DNA of 64,000 nucleotides, taken from the NCBI RefSeq assembly GCF_003515685.1, contig NZ_QWEG01000003.1, forward strand, positions 310,001 to 374,000, in the 5' to 3' direction. The notes below the pieces were generated by a model. It searched no databases. It was not told the origin of the DNA and saw only the letters and a list, made by a program, of their open reading frames with translations. Positions within the stretch are counted from its first letter, which is position 1, and every line of letters begins with the position of its first letter. The position numbers and the translations under genes were made by a program. The DNA comes from Neobacillus notoginsengisoli (GTDB lineage: Bacteria > Bacillota > Bacilli > Bacillales > Cytobacillaceae). Below are positions 25,633 through 33,920 of this stretch, piece after piece.

Positions 25633-25650
25633 TTGTGAATAATTTCACAA
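25633..25650. promoter_or_regulatory. Perfect Rex/Fnr-type palindrome at the 5' end of the dms operon
   Basis: TTGTGAATAATTTCACAA is perfectly symmetric. It contains TGTGA-N6-TCACA (Fnr) and also fits the Rex pattern TTGTGAA-N4-TTCACAA. It ends only three bases before the GAGGTGA ribosome binding site, closer than an Fnr activator site should be. Confidence 0.75.
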
Positions 25651-25798
25651 AAAATACAACCCTCACACCTGTTGCAAGTTGTGAATCTAGATAGTACTCT
25701 CCGAGTATAATTATCAATTTAATAGTAGCAATTTTTTCCTAAACTGAAATATGTTTATTCAAATATTCACATATTGTTCCCAAATTATTTAGCTGAAT

Positions 25799-25831
25799 AG
25801 CCTTAAATTAGCCTTAAATTCGCCTTAATTT
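25799..25831. promoter_or_regulatory. Three 11-bp direct repeats, response-regulator-type operator
   Basis: AGCCTTAAATT, AGCCTTAAATT and CGCCTTAATTT are contiguous and in 11-base phase, in the intergenic region shared by the dms operon and the divergent 25925 gene. One-turn spacing is typical of OmpR/PhoB-family regulators. Confidence 0.5.
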
Positions 25832-25924
25832 GCCACTGTCTTTATAAAGTCGATGGTTTATGGTATTTTAATAAGAGTTATTATAAGGAACAGATGAAGA
25901 GTTTTAGTAGGAGGTTGCATCTGG

Positions 25925-26206
25925 ATGGAAATTACCGAACACAGCGTTGAACACCTTGAGGACCCATTCGGTTTATTGAAAGGCGAAAGATATGAGTTTT
26001 TGCTCGATATTAAGGTTGATGAAGAAGATGAATTATATTCCGAGCTGGGTACGGGGCTCAGGATTATCTTTTCTGTAGAGGATGGGCAGCAAAAAATAGC
26101 CCAATATAACTTTTTTGAAAAGGAATCCGGTCAAGTTCTTGACTTTGAGCTTGAGGATGATGAAGAAGAAATGGTGTTGCAATACTGCAGCAAACACATG
26201 GGGTAG
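25925..26206 (+). CDS. Conserved acidic Bacillus protein, possibly DUF6509
   Basis: 93 residues, ATG 25925 behind AGGAGG-like AGTAGGAGGTTG. Very acidic (EDDEEEM near the C-terminus) and probably beta-rich with no Cys pair. The N-terminal EHLEDPFGLLKGERYEF recalls a small Bacillus family that I believe is DUF6509. It is divergent from the dms operon and downstream of the 11-bp direct repeats. Function unknown. Confidence 0.6.
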   Translation: MEITEHSVEHLEDPFGLLKGERYEFLLDIKVDEEDELYSELGTGLRIIFSVEDGQQKIAQYNFFEKESGQVLDFELEDDEEEMVLQYCSKHMG

Positions 26207-26218
26207 CATGGGTAAATG

Positions 26219-26252
26219 AAAAAGGTGCTGATAAAAATCCAGCACCTTTAAT
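26219..26252 (+). terminator. Rho-independent terminator
   Basis: AAAGGTGCTG pairs with CAGCACCTTT around a nine-base loop. Confidence 0.8.
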
Positions 26253-26304
26253 CCTATTCAATATACTTATCTTTATGCGGTGGACTTACAATGTGACCCC
26301 AAAC

Positions 26305-26508
26305 TCAGATATAACGCTTGCTCGTGTTAGCGACTACTTGCAGTTCCCGTGTCGTTTTACGCATTTCATTACTGCAGATTGGGCATGGAGGAACTTCTGT
26401 ACTCTTAAAATTATCTCTTATCCAGGCTTTGCAGCCTTCCGCGGTGCACTCCCATATGTCAGTCTCTTCCATCACAATTTCTTCCATATTTCTTCTACCA
26501 AACGCCAT
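26305..26508 (-). CDS. YdjO-family zinc-ribbon protein (second copy)
   Basis: 67 residues; ATG 26508 behind GGAGGTG. It shares the layout of the copy at 1916-2101: MxFGRR start, CTAEGC...WIRDNF and CPICSNEM. The two differ enough to be long-standing paralogues. Its C-terminus is a dozen residues longer. Probable zinc binding through four Cys; role unknown, cold induction known for the B. subtilis relative. Confidence 0.75.
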   Translation of the reverse strand: MAFGRRNMEEIVMEETDIWECTAEGCKAWIRDNFKSTEVPPCPICSNEMRKTTRELQVVANTSKRYI

Positions 26509-26729
26509 TCCTAGGCACCTCCAAGAATTTATTCACAAGACATGGCCAAAGCCCGCCCTGCCTCAGGGTATTGTTATGACCCAAACCGGATGTCCCTGAA
26601 TGAAAAATCACCGTTATAAAAAGGACATGCGTTGCCTCTCTTCATAAACGGTGAGAACGAAATACTAATGCTACTTACTATAATACCATAAAACAGAGGT
26701 CTGGTCTAATTCAGGTTTTAGTCGGATGT

Positions 26730-27218
26730 TCAATCGAAAAAAACATGCCGTGCAAAAAGCTCTTCCCCGGCTTCCATTATTCCGTATGAATACTGCGGTT
26801 GCCGCCGCTTATCTGTCGGGGATCCTGGGTTGAATAAAAGAATTCCCTCTACAACTTTCAAGACTGGTATATGAGAATGACCAAAAATAATGCAATCAAC
26901 TTGATCACCTTTAAAAGCTTTAATCGCCCTCTTCTCGGTTGTTTTTCCCGTACCGTATCCGTGAATAATTCCAATTTTAAAATGACCGGCCTGGATCATC
27001 TTTTTGGCCGGGAACAGATTTTTAATTTCTTCATTATCCACATTTCCATGGACACCTTCCACCTTGCCAAAGGCTGAAAGAAAATCATAAACCACGGGGT
27101 GTTGCCAATCACCCGCATGAATAATCAAATCCGCTGTTTTTAAATCAGCAATCAATAACTCCGGAAAACTTTTCGCTCTTTTAGGGATATGTGTGTCTGA
27201 TAATACAACTATTTTCAT
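26730..27218 (-). CDS. YfcE/MJ0936-type metallophosphoesterase
   Basis: 162 residues from ATG 27218. The calcineurin-like motifs are complete and in order: SDTHIP, HAGDW, HGNVD, GHSHIP and NPGSPT, giving a two-metal active site. Small family members hydrolyse phosphodiesters such as cyclic nucleotides or model substrates; the natural substrate is not predictable. It lies 120 bases downstream of ku on the same strand, behind a hairpin. Confidence 0.85.
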   Translation of the reverse strand: MKIVVLSDTHIPKRAKSFPELLIADLKTADLIIHAGDWQHPVVYDFLSAFGKVEGVHGNVDNEEIKNLFPAKKMIQAGHFKIGIIHGYGTGKTTEKRAIKAFKGDQVDCIIFGHSHIPVLKVVEGILLFNPGSPTDKRRQPQYSYGIMEAGEELFARHVFFD

Positions 27219-27310
27219 CTTGCTAGCTACCCCCCCACTGTAATACAACTAAATCTTTCTAAACTATTACCACATATAGCAATACACTTTTCAGCTAAAA
27301 AAACTGCTTA

Positions 27311-27340
27311 AAAGGCCGATCCCACTTGGACCGGCCTTTC
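27311..27340 (-). terminator. Hairpin after ku
   Basis: AAAGGCCG pairs with CGGCCTTT; the minus-strand tail is only partly T-rich (TTTTAAGCAG). Confidence 0.55.
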
Positions 27341-27342
27341 AT

Positions 27343-28173
27343 TCATGCTTGTTTCTTCTTACGAGCAGCGGCTTTCTTCTTGGCTGCCACTGGCTTTTTC
27401 GGTTTCGTTCTGTCAATAGAAGCCTGAAGAGCAGCCATTAAATCGGTCACGTTGGATGGCTGTTCCTTCGCTGCTGGCGCGACAACCTCCCGTCCGGCCC
27501 GCTTTGCTTCAATCATCTCAAGCAGGGCTGTCCGATAGTCATCCGTATATTTTTCAGGAACAAACTCAGTCGTCAGCTGGTCAATTAAAAGAATGGCTGT
27601 TGCCAACTCTCTATCTGTCACATTCTCGCCCTCAGGAACATTTGGTACGTCATTCGCCTTCCTGACTTCATCTGGGTAGTGGATTGTCTCCATGACTAAT
27701 GTATTTTCATAAACCCGGATGACAGCCAGCTGCTCCTTGGAACGGATGACAATTTTAGCGAGACCGACCTTTTTGGAGTCTTCCAAAGCCCTTCTCAGTA
27801 ACGAATAGGCTTTCCCCCCGCCCTCATGCGGTGACATAAAATAGCTACGGTTGAAATATATTGGATCGATTTCTTCTATTTTGACAAAATCGATAATTTC
27901 GACTGCTTTCTCCTCGTTTTCCTTCTTAAGCTTTTCGAGGTCATCGTTATCTAAAACGACAAACTTCCCTTTTGTATACTCATAGGCCCTGACTATTTCC
28001 TCGTTTTTCACTTCTCTATCGCAGGAAGGGCACACTTTCTCATATTTGAGTGGGGTATGGCACTCATTATGGAGCGTCCTCAGTTTGATATCCCGGTCCT
28101 CGGTTGCCGCATGAAGTTTGATCGGAATGTTAACAAGACCAAAGCTGATACTCCCTTTCCACATCGTATGCAT
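27343..28173 (-). CDS. ku: Ku, non-homologous end-joining protein
   Basis: 276 residues. A complete bacterial Ku core (about 1-230; MWKGSISFGLVNIPI start, CPSCDREV zinc-like knuckle near 48) is followed by a lysine/alanine-rich tail. It binds DNA ends as a homodimer and recruits LigD, whose gene is divergent 119 bases away. In B. subtilis the pair is made in the forespore and protects dormant spores. I cannot identify a sigma-G promoter with confidence. Confidence 0.95.
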   Translation of the reverse strand: MHTMWKGSISFGLVNIPIKLHAATEDRDIKLRTLHNECHTPLKYEKVCPSCDREVKNEEIVRAYEYTKGKFVVLDNDDLEKLKKENEEKAVEIIDFVKIEEIDPIYFNRSYFMSPHEGGGKAYSLLRRALEDSKKVGLAKIVIRSKEQLAVIRVYENTLVMETIHYPDEVRKANDVPNVPEGENVTDRELATAILLIDQLTTEFVPEKYTDDYRTALLEMIEAKRAGREVVAPAAKEQPSNVTDLMAALQASIDRTKPKKPVAAKKKAAARKKKQA

Positions 28174-28292
28174 TTTTCATTCTCCATTCATTTTTCTGTT
28201 AGTTTGTGTAAAACTAACCTATAAAAAACATGGAAAGTTTGTATTTCAAGTCCAAATGCACACAATGACTACTGGATGGGGATGGAAATTCG

Positions 28293-30125
28293 ATGAAACC
28301 TATGCTCCCTGTATTAAGTTTTGAAAGCCCGGAACGCCCCGGCTGGCTGTATGAAATTAAATATGATGGATTTAGGGCATTTCTTCATTGGGATGGCTCA
28401 ACGATTGAACTGATAAGCAGGAATGGCAAAACGTTGCTGCCTCAATTCCCTGAAATTGAACTGTTTCTTCAGGCCAATAAAAAAAACTTTCAACGTTTCT
28501 TTCCGTTAACACTCGATTGTGAGCTCGTCATCCTGGAAAATGAGTATAAAGCAGATTTCAGCGCGATTCAGACGAGGGGAAGAATGAAGTCGGAAAAGAG
28601 GATAAAGGAGACTGCAGAGCATACCCCTGCACGTCTAATGGCCTTCGACGTGCTTGTCCTGGCCGGGAAGAAGCTTTTCCATCTTCCTTATCTTGAAAGA
28701 AAGAAGCAGTTGGAAACCTTATTTACCCAATCCGGATTGCCAAAAGAAACAGACCGAAACAGCCGTGATCTGTTGCACCTGGTTAAACCACATACTGACT
28801 TTCATAGGATTTGGGAACAGGTCGTCCTTCATGATGGGGAGGGCATTATTGCGAAAGATCCTAAAGGACAGTGGGAAGAAGGCAAACGAACCGACAAGTG
28901 GATTAAGTATAAGAACTGGAAAATTGTCAATTGCTTTTTGACCCGTTATGAGAAGTCCAATGGCTATTATTACTGTGGGGTTTATAAAGATAATGAAGTG
29001 ATTCATGTCGGCCATATTCTGTTCGGCCTAAAGCCGGAGGAAAAGCAGGCATTGTTTACCGTAATAAAACAAAACGCTACTAGTGAGGACAACCGGTTCA
29101 TTTATGTGGAGCCGGCCATTTGCTTCGAAGTAAAATATCTAGAGCTATATCAAAATGAACTTCGCGAGCCGCATTTCAGCAGGTTTCGATTTGACCTTAA
29201 ACCAGAGGATTGTACGTATGATGACTTTCTTTTTAACCAGAAAAATGTGCCTCAGGAAATTGAACTGACTCATCCGGAAAAACCGATATGGGAAACACCT
29301 CCAATTCGAAAAATCGACCTTGTCACGTATTTGCGGGAAGTATCGACCGCGATGCTTCCTTTTTTGCAAAACCGTACATTAACCGTGATTAGGTACCCGC
29401 ACGGAATGTTCGGTGAAGCTTTTTACCAAAAAAACTGTCCGGATTATGCACCCGATTTCATAAAAACCTATATGGAAGAAGGAATAAATTATATCGTCTG
29501 CAATGATTTAAAAACGCTCGTCTGGCTAGGAAATCAGTTGGCAATTGAGTTTCACATTCCCTTTCGGACGATTGTATCCGAAACGGCATCTGAAATTGTG
29601 TTTGATTTAGATCCCCCTTCCCCGAAGGAGTTCGGGATGGCCGTCACAGCGGCATTGTATATTAAAGAAGTGATTGACGGACTAAATTTAACCGGTTTTG
29701 CCAAAACATCTGGGAATAAAGGCATTCAAGTTTATATCCCTTTAAAGCCAGATACGTACACGTTTGATGATACCCGCCTCTTCACGGAATTCATTGCCAA
29801 CTATTTGGTGTCGAAAGCGCCTGATTTATTTACAATTGAACGGCTGAAGAAAAACCGCGGCAATCGACTTTACGTAGACTACGTCCAGCATGCTCCCGGG
29901 AAGACGATCATCGCCCCCTATTCCCCACGCGGAAATAACCATGCAGGCGTCGCAGCACCACTGTTTTGGGAAGAAGTAGAGCCCGGTCTTGATCCAAAGG
30001 AGTTTACCCTGCCAAGTGTCTTGAAAAGGTACAGAGATACAGGTGATCCTTTCAAAAATTATTTTAAAGTTGGAGAATCCCAGCCATTTGGCCCTGTTCT
30101 AGAATTTTTGCAATCCGAGAAATAA
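28293..30125 (+). CDS. ligD: LigD, ATP-dependent DNA ligase with polymerase domain
   Basis: 610 residues: an N-terminal ATP-dependent ligase domain with the adenylated lysine in YEIKYDGFRA near residue 24, an OB fold (to about 300), and a C-terminal primase-polymerase domain (about 320-600) with the metal-binding DLDPPS near 430. The phosphoesterase domain present in mycobacterial and pseudomonad LigD is absent, as in other Bacillus enzymes, and the domain order is ligase-polymerase. It joins double-strand breaks with Ku. Confidence 0.95.
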   Translation: MKPMLPVLSFESPERPGWLYEIKYDGFRAFLHWDGSTIELISRNGKTLLPQFPEIELFLQANKKNFQRFFPLTLDCELVILENEYKADFSAIQTRGRMKSEKRIKETAEHTPARLMAFDVLVLAGKKLFHLPYLERKKQLETLFTQSGLPKETDRNSRDLLHLVKPHTDFHRIWEQVVLHDGEGIIAKDPKGQWEEGKRTDKWIKYKNWKIVNCFLTRYEKSNGYYYCGVYKDNEVIHVGHILFGLKPEEKQALFTVIKQNATSEDNRFIYVEPAICFEVKYLELYQNELREPHFSRFRFDLKPEDCTYDDFLFNQKNVPQEIELTHPEKPIWETPPIRKIDLVTYLREVSTAMLPFLQNRTLTVIRYPHGMFGEAFYQKNCPDYAPDFIKTYMEEGINYIVCNDLKTLVWLGNQLAIEFHIPFRTIVSETASEIVFDLDPPSPKEFGMAVTAALYIKEVIDGLNLTGFAKTSGNKGIQVYIPLKPDTYTFDDTRLFTEFIANYLVSKAPDLFTIERLKKNRGNRLYVDYVQHAPGKTIIAPYSPRGNNHAGVAAPLFWEEVEPGLDPKEFTLPSVLKRYRDTGDPFKNYFKVGESQPFGPVLEFLQSEK

Positions 30126-30271
30126 GAAAAGCGCAAGCGCCCGTTCAGCGCCGTATGGACTGGAGGGCCCCGATGGAGATAAAGGAAACACGGTGAGCGT
30201 TAGCGAATCGATGTTGACTTATCGTATCGAGGGGCCCGAAGTCCACTAGGCGCTGGGCGCTGGAGCTAGAC
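30126..30271 (+). repeat. 146-bp repeat element (family B, short form)
   Basis: Begins GAAAAGCGCAAGCGCC and ends GGCGCTGGAGCTAGAC directly after the ligD stop. Inner arms GGGCCCCGAT and ATCGAGGGGCCC can pair. Its two ends match those of the 470-bp elements, which carry about 320 additional internal bases. Confidence 0.85.
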
Positions 30272-30355
30272 AACTAATGAAAAGGGGCTCGTGCGGCTCC
30301 TTACCTGTTTTTCCGCTTTTTGTACATCAAAAAGGATCCTGACATTTTTCCAATC

Positions 30356-31099
30356 CTAACGGTCAATGAAAAATTCTTTTACAAGCATCGCAAAAAATAA
30401 CAGCCTATCTTCCTCTGTGACGTCTTTATGAAAAGACAGTACAGGGGTATTCGCATCGAAAAAAACAGAACTCCATTCAACTGGCATGATACCTCTTCTC
30501 AGCCTGCAGGCGACAGTGTTTTCTGCAATAAAAATCTTACTGTCCATAAACATAGAAGTACATTCAAGCATCGCTGTTTGTCCTCCAATATCCGTCCTAA
30601 ACAGCCATTGATCCCCCTTTTTCTCTAAACAGCCCAGTTTACGCCTATCTGCATGGAAAGCGTCAATCAGGTTTCCAGAAACGATATAAAAGGCTTTTGT
30701 CAGCAAGTTTTCATCCTTCAACTCATAAACATGGGTAAAGGCAGGAAATTCACTAGTACGGTGTTTTCTAAGTTCACCAATCTTCAACCCGGCGGGAGAA
30801 AATAAAAGAAGACCAGGCTTCAGTCTGTTTTCGTATAGAGGAAGGATAGATTCAGACTTTAGTAAGGTGTTTGATTTATTCATAAAAGTCATCTTTGAAG
30901 TTGCAGCACTCTTAACTTTTGCTAGGTGCATATGAAAATAGGCAAAGCTTGCACCGATAAATGGAAGGGTCAGGACCATTAGTTGAACATTGCCAATCAA
31001 GCTGTTGATCAAGACGAACAAACAGGCAGAAAAGAGAAAGATCAGGCTCGAATTTAAGTATGCTTTGGCCGCCTCAAAATAGAAGTCTGATATTTTCAT
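30356..31099 (-). CDS. Hypothetical membrane protein, 247 aa
   Basis: Two membrane helices near residues 15-55, then a cytoplasmic or extracytoplasmic domain of about 190 residues without Cys pairs or recognisable catalytic motifs. ATG 31099 is followed by FYFEAAKAYLNSS. Divergent from the amidohydrolase gene. No family recognised. Confidence 0.65.
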   Translation of the reverse strand: MKISDFYFEAAKAYLNSSLIFLFSACLFVLINSLIGNVQLMVLTLPFIGASFAYFHMHLAKVKSAATSKMTFMNKSNTLLKSESILPLYENRLKPGLLLFSPAGLKIGELRKHRTSEFPAFTHVYELKDENLLTKAFYIVSGNLIDAFHADRRKLGCLEKKGDQWLFRTDIGGQTAMLECTSMFMDSKIFIAENTVACRLRRGIMPVEWSSVFFDANTPVLSFHKDVTEEDRLLFFAMLVKEFFIDR

Positions 31100-31224
31100 G
31101 ATTGCTCCTTAATGCTTTTTTTACTATTGTATTCCTGCTTGTCCAATTCATGATTGTTGTTTCACCAAGCCTATTTCGGGACAGCTTCAACCAGTATGAA
31201 CAAATAATATAAAGAGGGGTCGAG

Positions 31225-32346
31225 ATGGAAACTATTTTATTGAAAAATGCCAGAGTCGTTCCTGTTACATCCAATCCAATTGACCATTGCGATATTCTCA
31301 TAAAAAAAGGGAAAATCAGCAGAATAGGCCGGATTATACATGAAGAAGAATGCGCGGTAATCGAATGTGCCAACCTGCACCTTCTCCCTGGTTTCATTGA
31401 TGTCCACACTCATTTAGGCCTTTATGATGAGGGAACCGGGTGGGCAGGTAATGACGCCAATGAGACTGTCGAGCCGATGACTCCGCATATTAGGGCGATA
31501 GATGGCGTCTATCCTTTGGATTCCTCCTTTACTGATGCGATCAGGTATGGGATTACAACAGTCCATGTCATGCCAGGGAGTTCAAATGTGATTGGCGGAA
31601 CGACTGCCGTCATAAAAACTGCCGGCAAAAACATCACCGATATGATTATCAACCCTCTTGCAGGCTTGAAAATTGCCCTTGGAGAGAATCCGAAAAGAAT
31701 TCATAGCAGCGGGAGCAATCAGTCTCTTACGAGGATGGGAATTATGGGGATGCTGAGGGAAGAATTTTATAAGGCGGGGGAACGGAATGATTCGTCTAAT
31801 TTACGGATAGCGCCGATTCTTAAAGCTTTAAAAAAAGAAATTCCTGTGCGTATTCACGCACATCGGGCGGATGACATTTTGACTGCAGTAAGATTTGCTG
31901 AAGAATTCAATCTTGATTTGCGTATCGAGCATTGTACAGAAGGCCACCTGATTGCCTCAGAACTTGCCGGCAAAGTGATGAAAGTATCCGTCGGCCCTAC
32001 ATTGACACGCAGGTCCAAGGTTGAACTGAAAAATAAAAGCTGGGCAACCTATCACGAACTGACAACCAAAGGCATTGAAGTCTCCATCACGACCGATCAT
32101 CCCTATACGCCTATCCATTATTTAAATATTTGTGCCGCGATTGCGATGAGAGAAGGACTCGATGGTCAAAAGGCTCTTGAAGGCATTACAATTTTGCCTG
32201 CCAGAAATTTAGGCGTTGATAGTCGCGTAGGCAGTATTGAAGCAGGGAAGGATGCAGACCTTGTCCTTTGGAGCCACCATCCCTTTCATTTTTTGGCAAA
32301 ACCACTCTGGACGATGGTCGATGGGAAGGTTTATTGGCCAAAATGA
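31225..32346 (+). CDS. Amidohydrolase, imidazolonepropionase/dihydroorotase-like
   Basis: 373 residues, start ATG 31225. Metal-dependent TIM-barrel motifs: GFIDVHTHLG (near 58), HAHRADD (near 210), IEHCTEGH (near 235) and TTDHPYTP (near 290), i.e. four His and a final Asp. The C-terminal ARNLGVDSRVGSIEAGKDAD beta-sandwich is typical. Family members cleave cyclic amides or remove dipeptides; the substrate is unknown. Single gene. Confidence 0.85.
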   Translation: METILLKNARVVPVTSNPIDHCDILIKKGKISRIGRIIHEEECAVIECANLHLLPGFIDVHTHLGLYDEGTGWAGNDANETVEPMTPHIRAIDGVYPLDSSFTDAIRYGITTVHVMPGSSNVIGGTTAVIKTAGKNITDMIINPLAGLKIALGENPKRIHSSGSNQSLTRMGIMGMLREEFYKAGERNDSSNLRIAPILKALKKEIPVRIHAHRADDILTAVRFAEEFNLDLRIEHCTEGHLIASELAGKVMKVSVGPTLTRRSKVELKNKSWATYHELTTKGIEVSITTDHPYTPIHYLNICAAIAMREGLDGQKALEGITILPARNLGVDSRVGSIEAGKDADLVLWSHHPFHFLAKPLWTMVDGKVYWPK

Positions 32347-32496
32347 GGAAAATGTAGAAATATATCGGAAAATCAATATTATTTTCTCAAAAAAACCTAT
32401 TTATTTTTTGGCAAATTTCTTGTATGATACTTTAAGTAAATATACTTATTCCTATGTTTATGTGATTTGCCATCAAGTTTAAAACAACAAACTAAT

Positions 32497-32574
32497 ATTG
32501 TGCAATGGGAAGGCAAATGGTGCGCCACCAGTCAAACTGGTCCTAGTGGGTTCGATTCCCACCCCGAAATTTTT
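32497..32574 (+). other. tRNA-like relic (T arm and anticodon-like arm, no acceptor)
   Basis: GTGGGTTCGATTCCCAC is a perfect T arm. Upstream, ACCA-GTCAAAC-TGGT forms an anticodon-like arm whose loop has T33, CAA and A37. The 5' side offers no acceptor partner for CCCGAAA, and the D arm is poor, so it cannot be a functional tRNA. A truncated tRNA or an old attachment site are both possible. Confidence 0.5.
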
Positions 32575-32603
32575 TTCGCAACTCAAAAAAATTTCGAGGG
32601 TGG
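32559..32603 (+). other. Long hairpin overlapping the tRNA-like T arm
   Basis: CCACCCCGAAATTTTTTT pairs with AAAAAAATTTCGAGGGTGG (one bulged A), an 18-bp stem with an eight-base loop, 49 bases upstream of the acetyltransferase start. Forming it would break the T arm. Confidence 0.65.
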
Positions 32604-32651
32604 ATTGTTCCTTGCTACGGGACCGGACTGCCCTGACTGGAGGCTTTTCTT

Positions 32652-33209
32652 ATGCTTAAAAAGCGTGAGCTTGGCGATTGCCATGCATTATACGATCTTA
32701 TTACTCATCCTGATGTGTTCCCTTTTGTCCGCCATAAAGCCAACTCGTATGAGGAATTTCTTTTCCTTACAAAGCAAGTGATTGAGGCTGAGGAACGGGG
32801 AGAAGTCATCTCCCGGACGATTCTCGATGAATGGGGAACGCCAATCGGCACAATTTCTTTATTTGATATAGAATCCAATGCCGGATTCCTTGGAACCTGG
32901 CTTGGTAAACCATTCCACGGCCGCGGCTACAATAACGCTGCCAAAGAAGCTTTTTTCCAAGAAGCCTTTTATGAGCTTGGAATTGAAACGGTATTTATGC
33001 GCATTCGAAAGGCCAACATCCGTTCAATAAAGGCTGCTGAAAAGCTTCTATATACGGCAAAAGCCAATGAAACACGTCCTTCACTGTACAGCCAGCTGAA
33101 CGCAAAAGGTGAAATATTTGATTTGTATGAAATTTCAAAAGACAGATATACATTCCATCTTGTACGGAATACACCTGCACAGGAAGAAAGCGAGCTTATG
33201 GAAGCTTAA
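32652..33209 (+). CDS. GNAT acetyltransferase (RimJ/RimL-like)
   Basis: 185 residues; ATG 32652 follows TGGAGG. The acetyl-CoA loop is GKPFHGRGYNNAAKEA near residue 85-100 and IRKANIRSIKAAEKL near 117 is the typical asparagine helix. Related enzymes acetylate N-terminal Ser/Ala of ribosomal proteins or small amines; substrate unknown. The tRNA-like element and long hairpin occupy its leader. Confidence 0.85.
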   Translation: MLKKRELGDCHALYDLITHPDVFPFVRHKANSYEEFLFLTKQVIEAEERGEVISRTILDEWGTPIGTISLFDIESNAGFLGTWLGKPFHGRGYNNAAKEAFFQEAFYELGIETVFMRIRKANIRSIKAAEKLLYTAKANETRPSLYSQLNAKGEIFDLYEISKDRYTFHLVRNTPAQEESELMEA

Positions 33210-33243
33210 AAAACGAAACCGCAGCGGCGGTTTCGCTTTTTTG
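33208..33243 (+). terminator. Rho-independent terminator
   Basis: AAACGAAACCGC pairs with GCGGTTTCGCTTT, followed by more Ts. Confidence 0.9.
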
Positions 33244-33263
33244 CTTATGTTTACATAATATTA

Positions 33264-33422
33264 TTATGGATCACTTATTTTAGTGGTAAGTTTCTCCAAG
33301 TATAGGTTTCTTACTACCCACGTCTTGTATAACTCCAATTTTTTAAGGCCGACAGGATGCTTTTTTATTCCCATTTCCTTTAACCGCATTATATACCAGC
33401 CCTTCGAACCGATATGCGCCAT
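33264..33422 (-). CDS. yflJ: YflJ-like DUF2639 protein, 52 aa
   Basis: Starting at ATG 33422 it reads MAHIGSKGWYIMRLKEMGI followed by GLKKLELYKTWVVRNLY, matching the short Bacillus DUF2639/YflJ pattern. Basic, helical, soluble. Function unknown. Upstream GGGGGTTGGAGG serves as ribosome binding site although spacing is tight. Confidence 0.7.
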   Translation of the reverse strand: MAHIGSKGWYIMRLKEMGIKKHPVGLKKLELYKTWVVRNLYLEKLTTKISDP

Positions 33423-33538
33423 ACCTCCAACCCCCTTTTCTTGTCCATACAATGTATGCGAAAAGTTTGGCTGGCATGCTGAACGCTTTATTACCTATAT
33501 AGGTTGAACTAGAGGTTTTCTTTTCTAGGTGAATCTTG

Positions 33539-33842
33539 GTTGATTTGCGCTTCACAAAGGAAAGCTCCTGTGAATAATCATCGCAGAGACAGGCGGTTTT
33601 TGCCTGTCTCGAGGCACTTCGCTTTCCGCGGGGCGTCAGTGGAGCCTCCTCGGCGCTTTGGCGCCTGCGGGGTCTCCACCTTGCCGCCGCATCCCGCAGG
33701 ACATACAGCTTCCCCGAATAGGCTTTGCACGAAGAAAATGCGATAGCACAAGGAGAGCTTCCGTGAATCTTCTTCGCACGAAATTATGCGTTAGCATAAT
33801 GAGGATTTTCGAGGAGTCTTCGTGCCTTCCGCTTCAATCAAC
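33539..33842 (+). repeat. Dispersed repeat family A interrupted by family C
   Basis: GTTGATTTGCGC to CTTCAATCAAC. After removing about 33701-33812 the two flanks join to give the same sequence as the reverse complement of 18514-18704. The removed part contains the family C blocks seen alone at 21127-21228. Confidence 0.85.
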
Positions 33843-33891
33843 CTGCTTCCTTGGCTAATTTGTGTAAAAATTAAGTTCAACCTATATAGAA

Positions 33892-33920
33892 GAAAAAAAC
33901 ACCCTCAAGGTGTTTTTTAC
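33892..33920 (-). terminator. Terminator of the SDR gene
   Basis: AAAAAACACC pairs with GGTGTTTTTT; the minus strand continues with TTTCTTC. Confidence 0.85.

Noticed and set aside
28174-28292. Sigma-G promoter between ku and ligD
   Set aside because: Expected from B. subtilis, but no pair of -35/-10 elements was convincing by eye.
32497-32574. Functional tRNA (including tRNA-Sec)
   Set aside because: No acceptor stem partner, poor D arm, and the anticodon-like loop reads CAA, not TCA.
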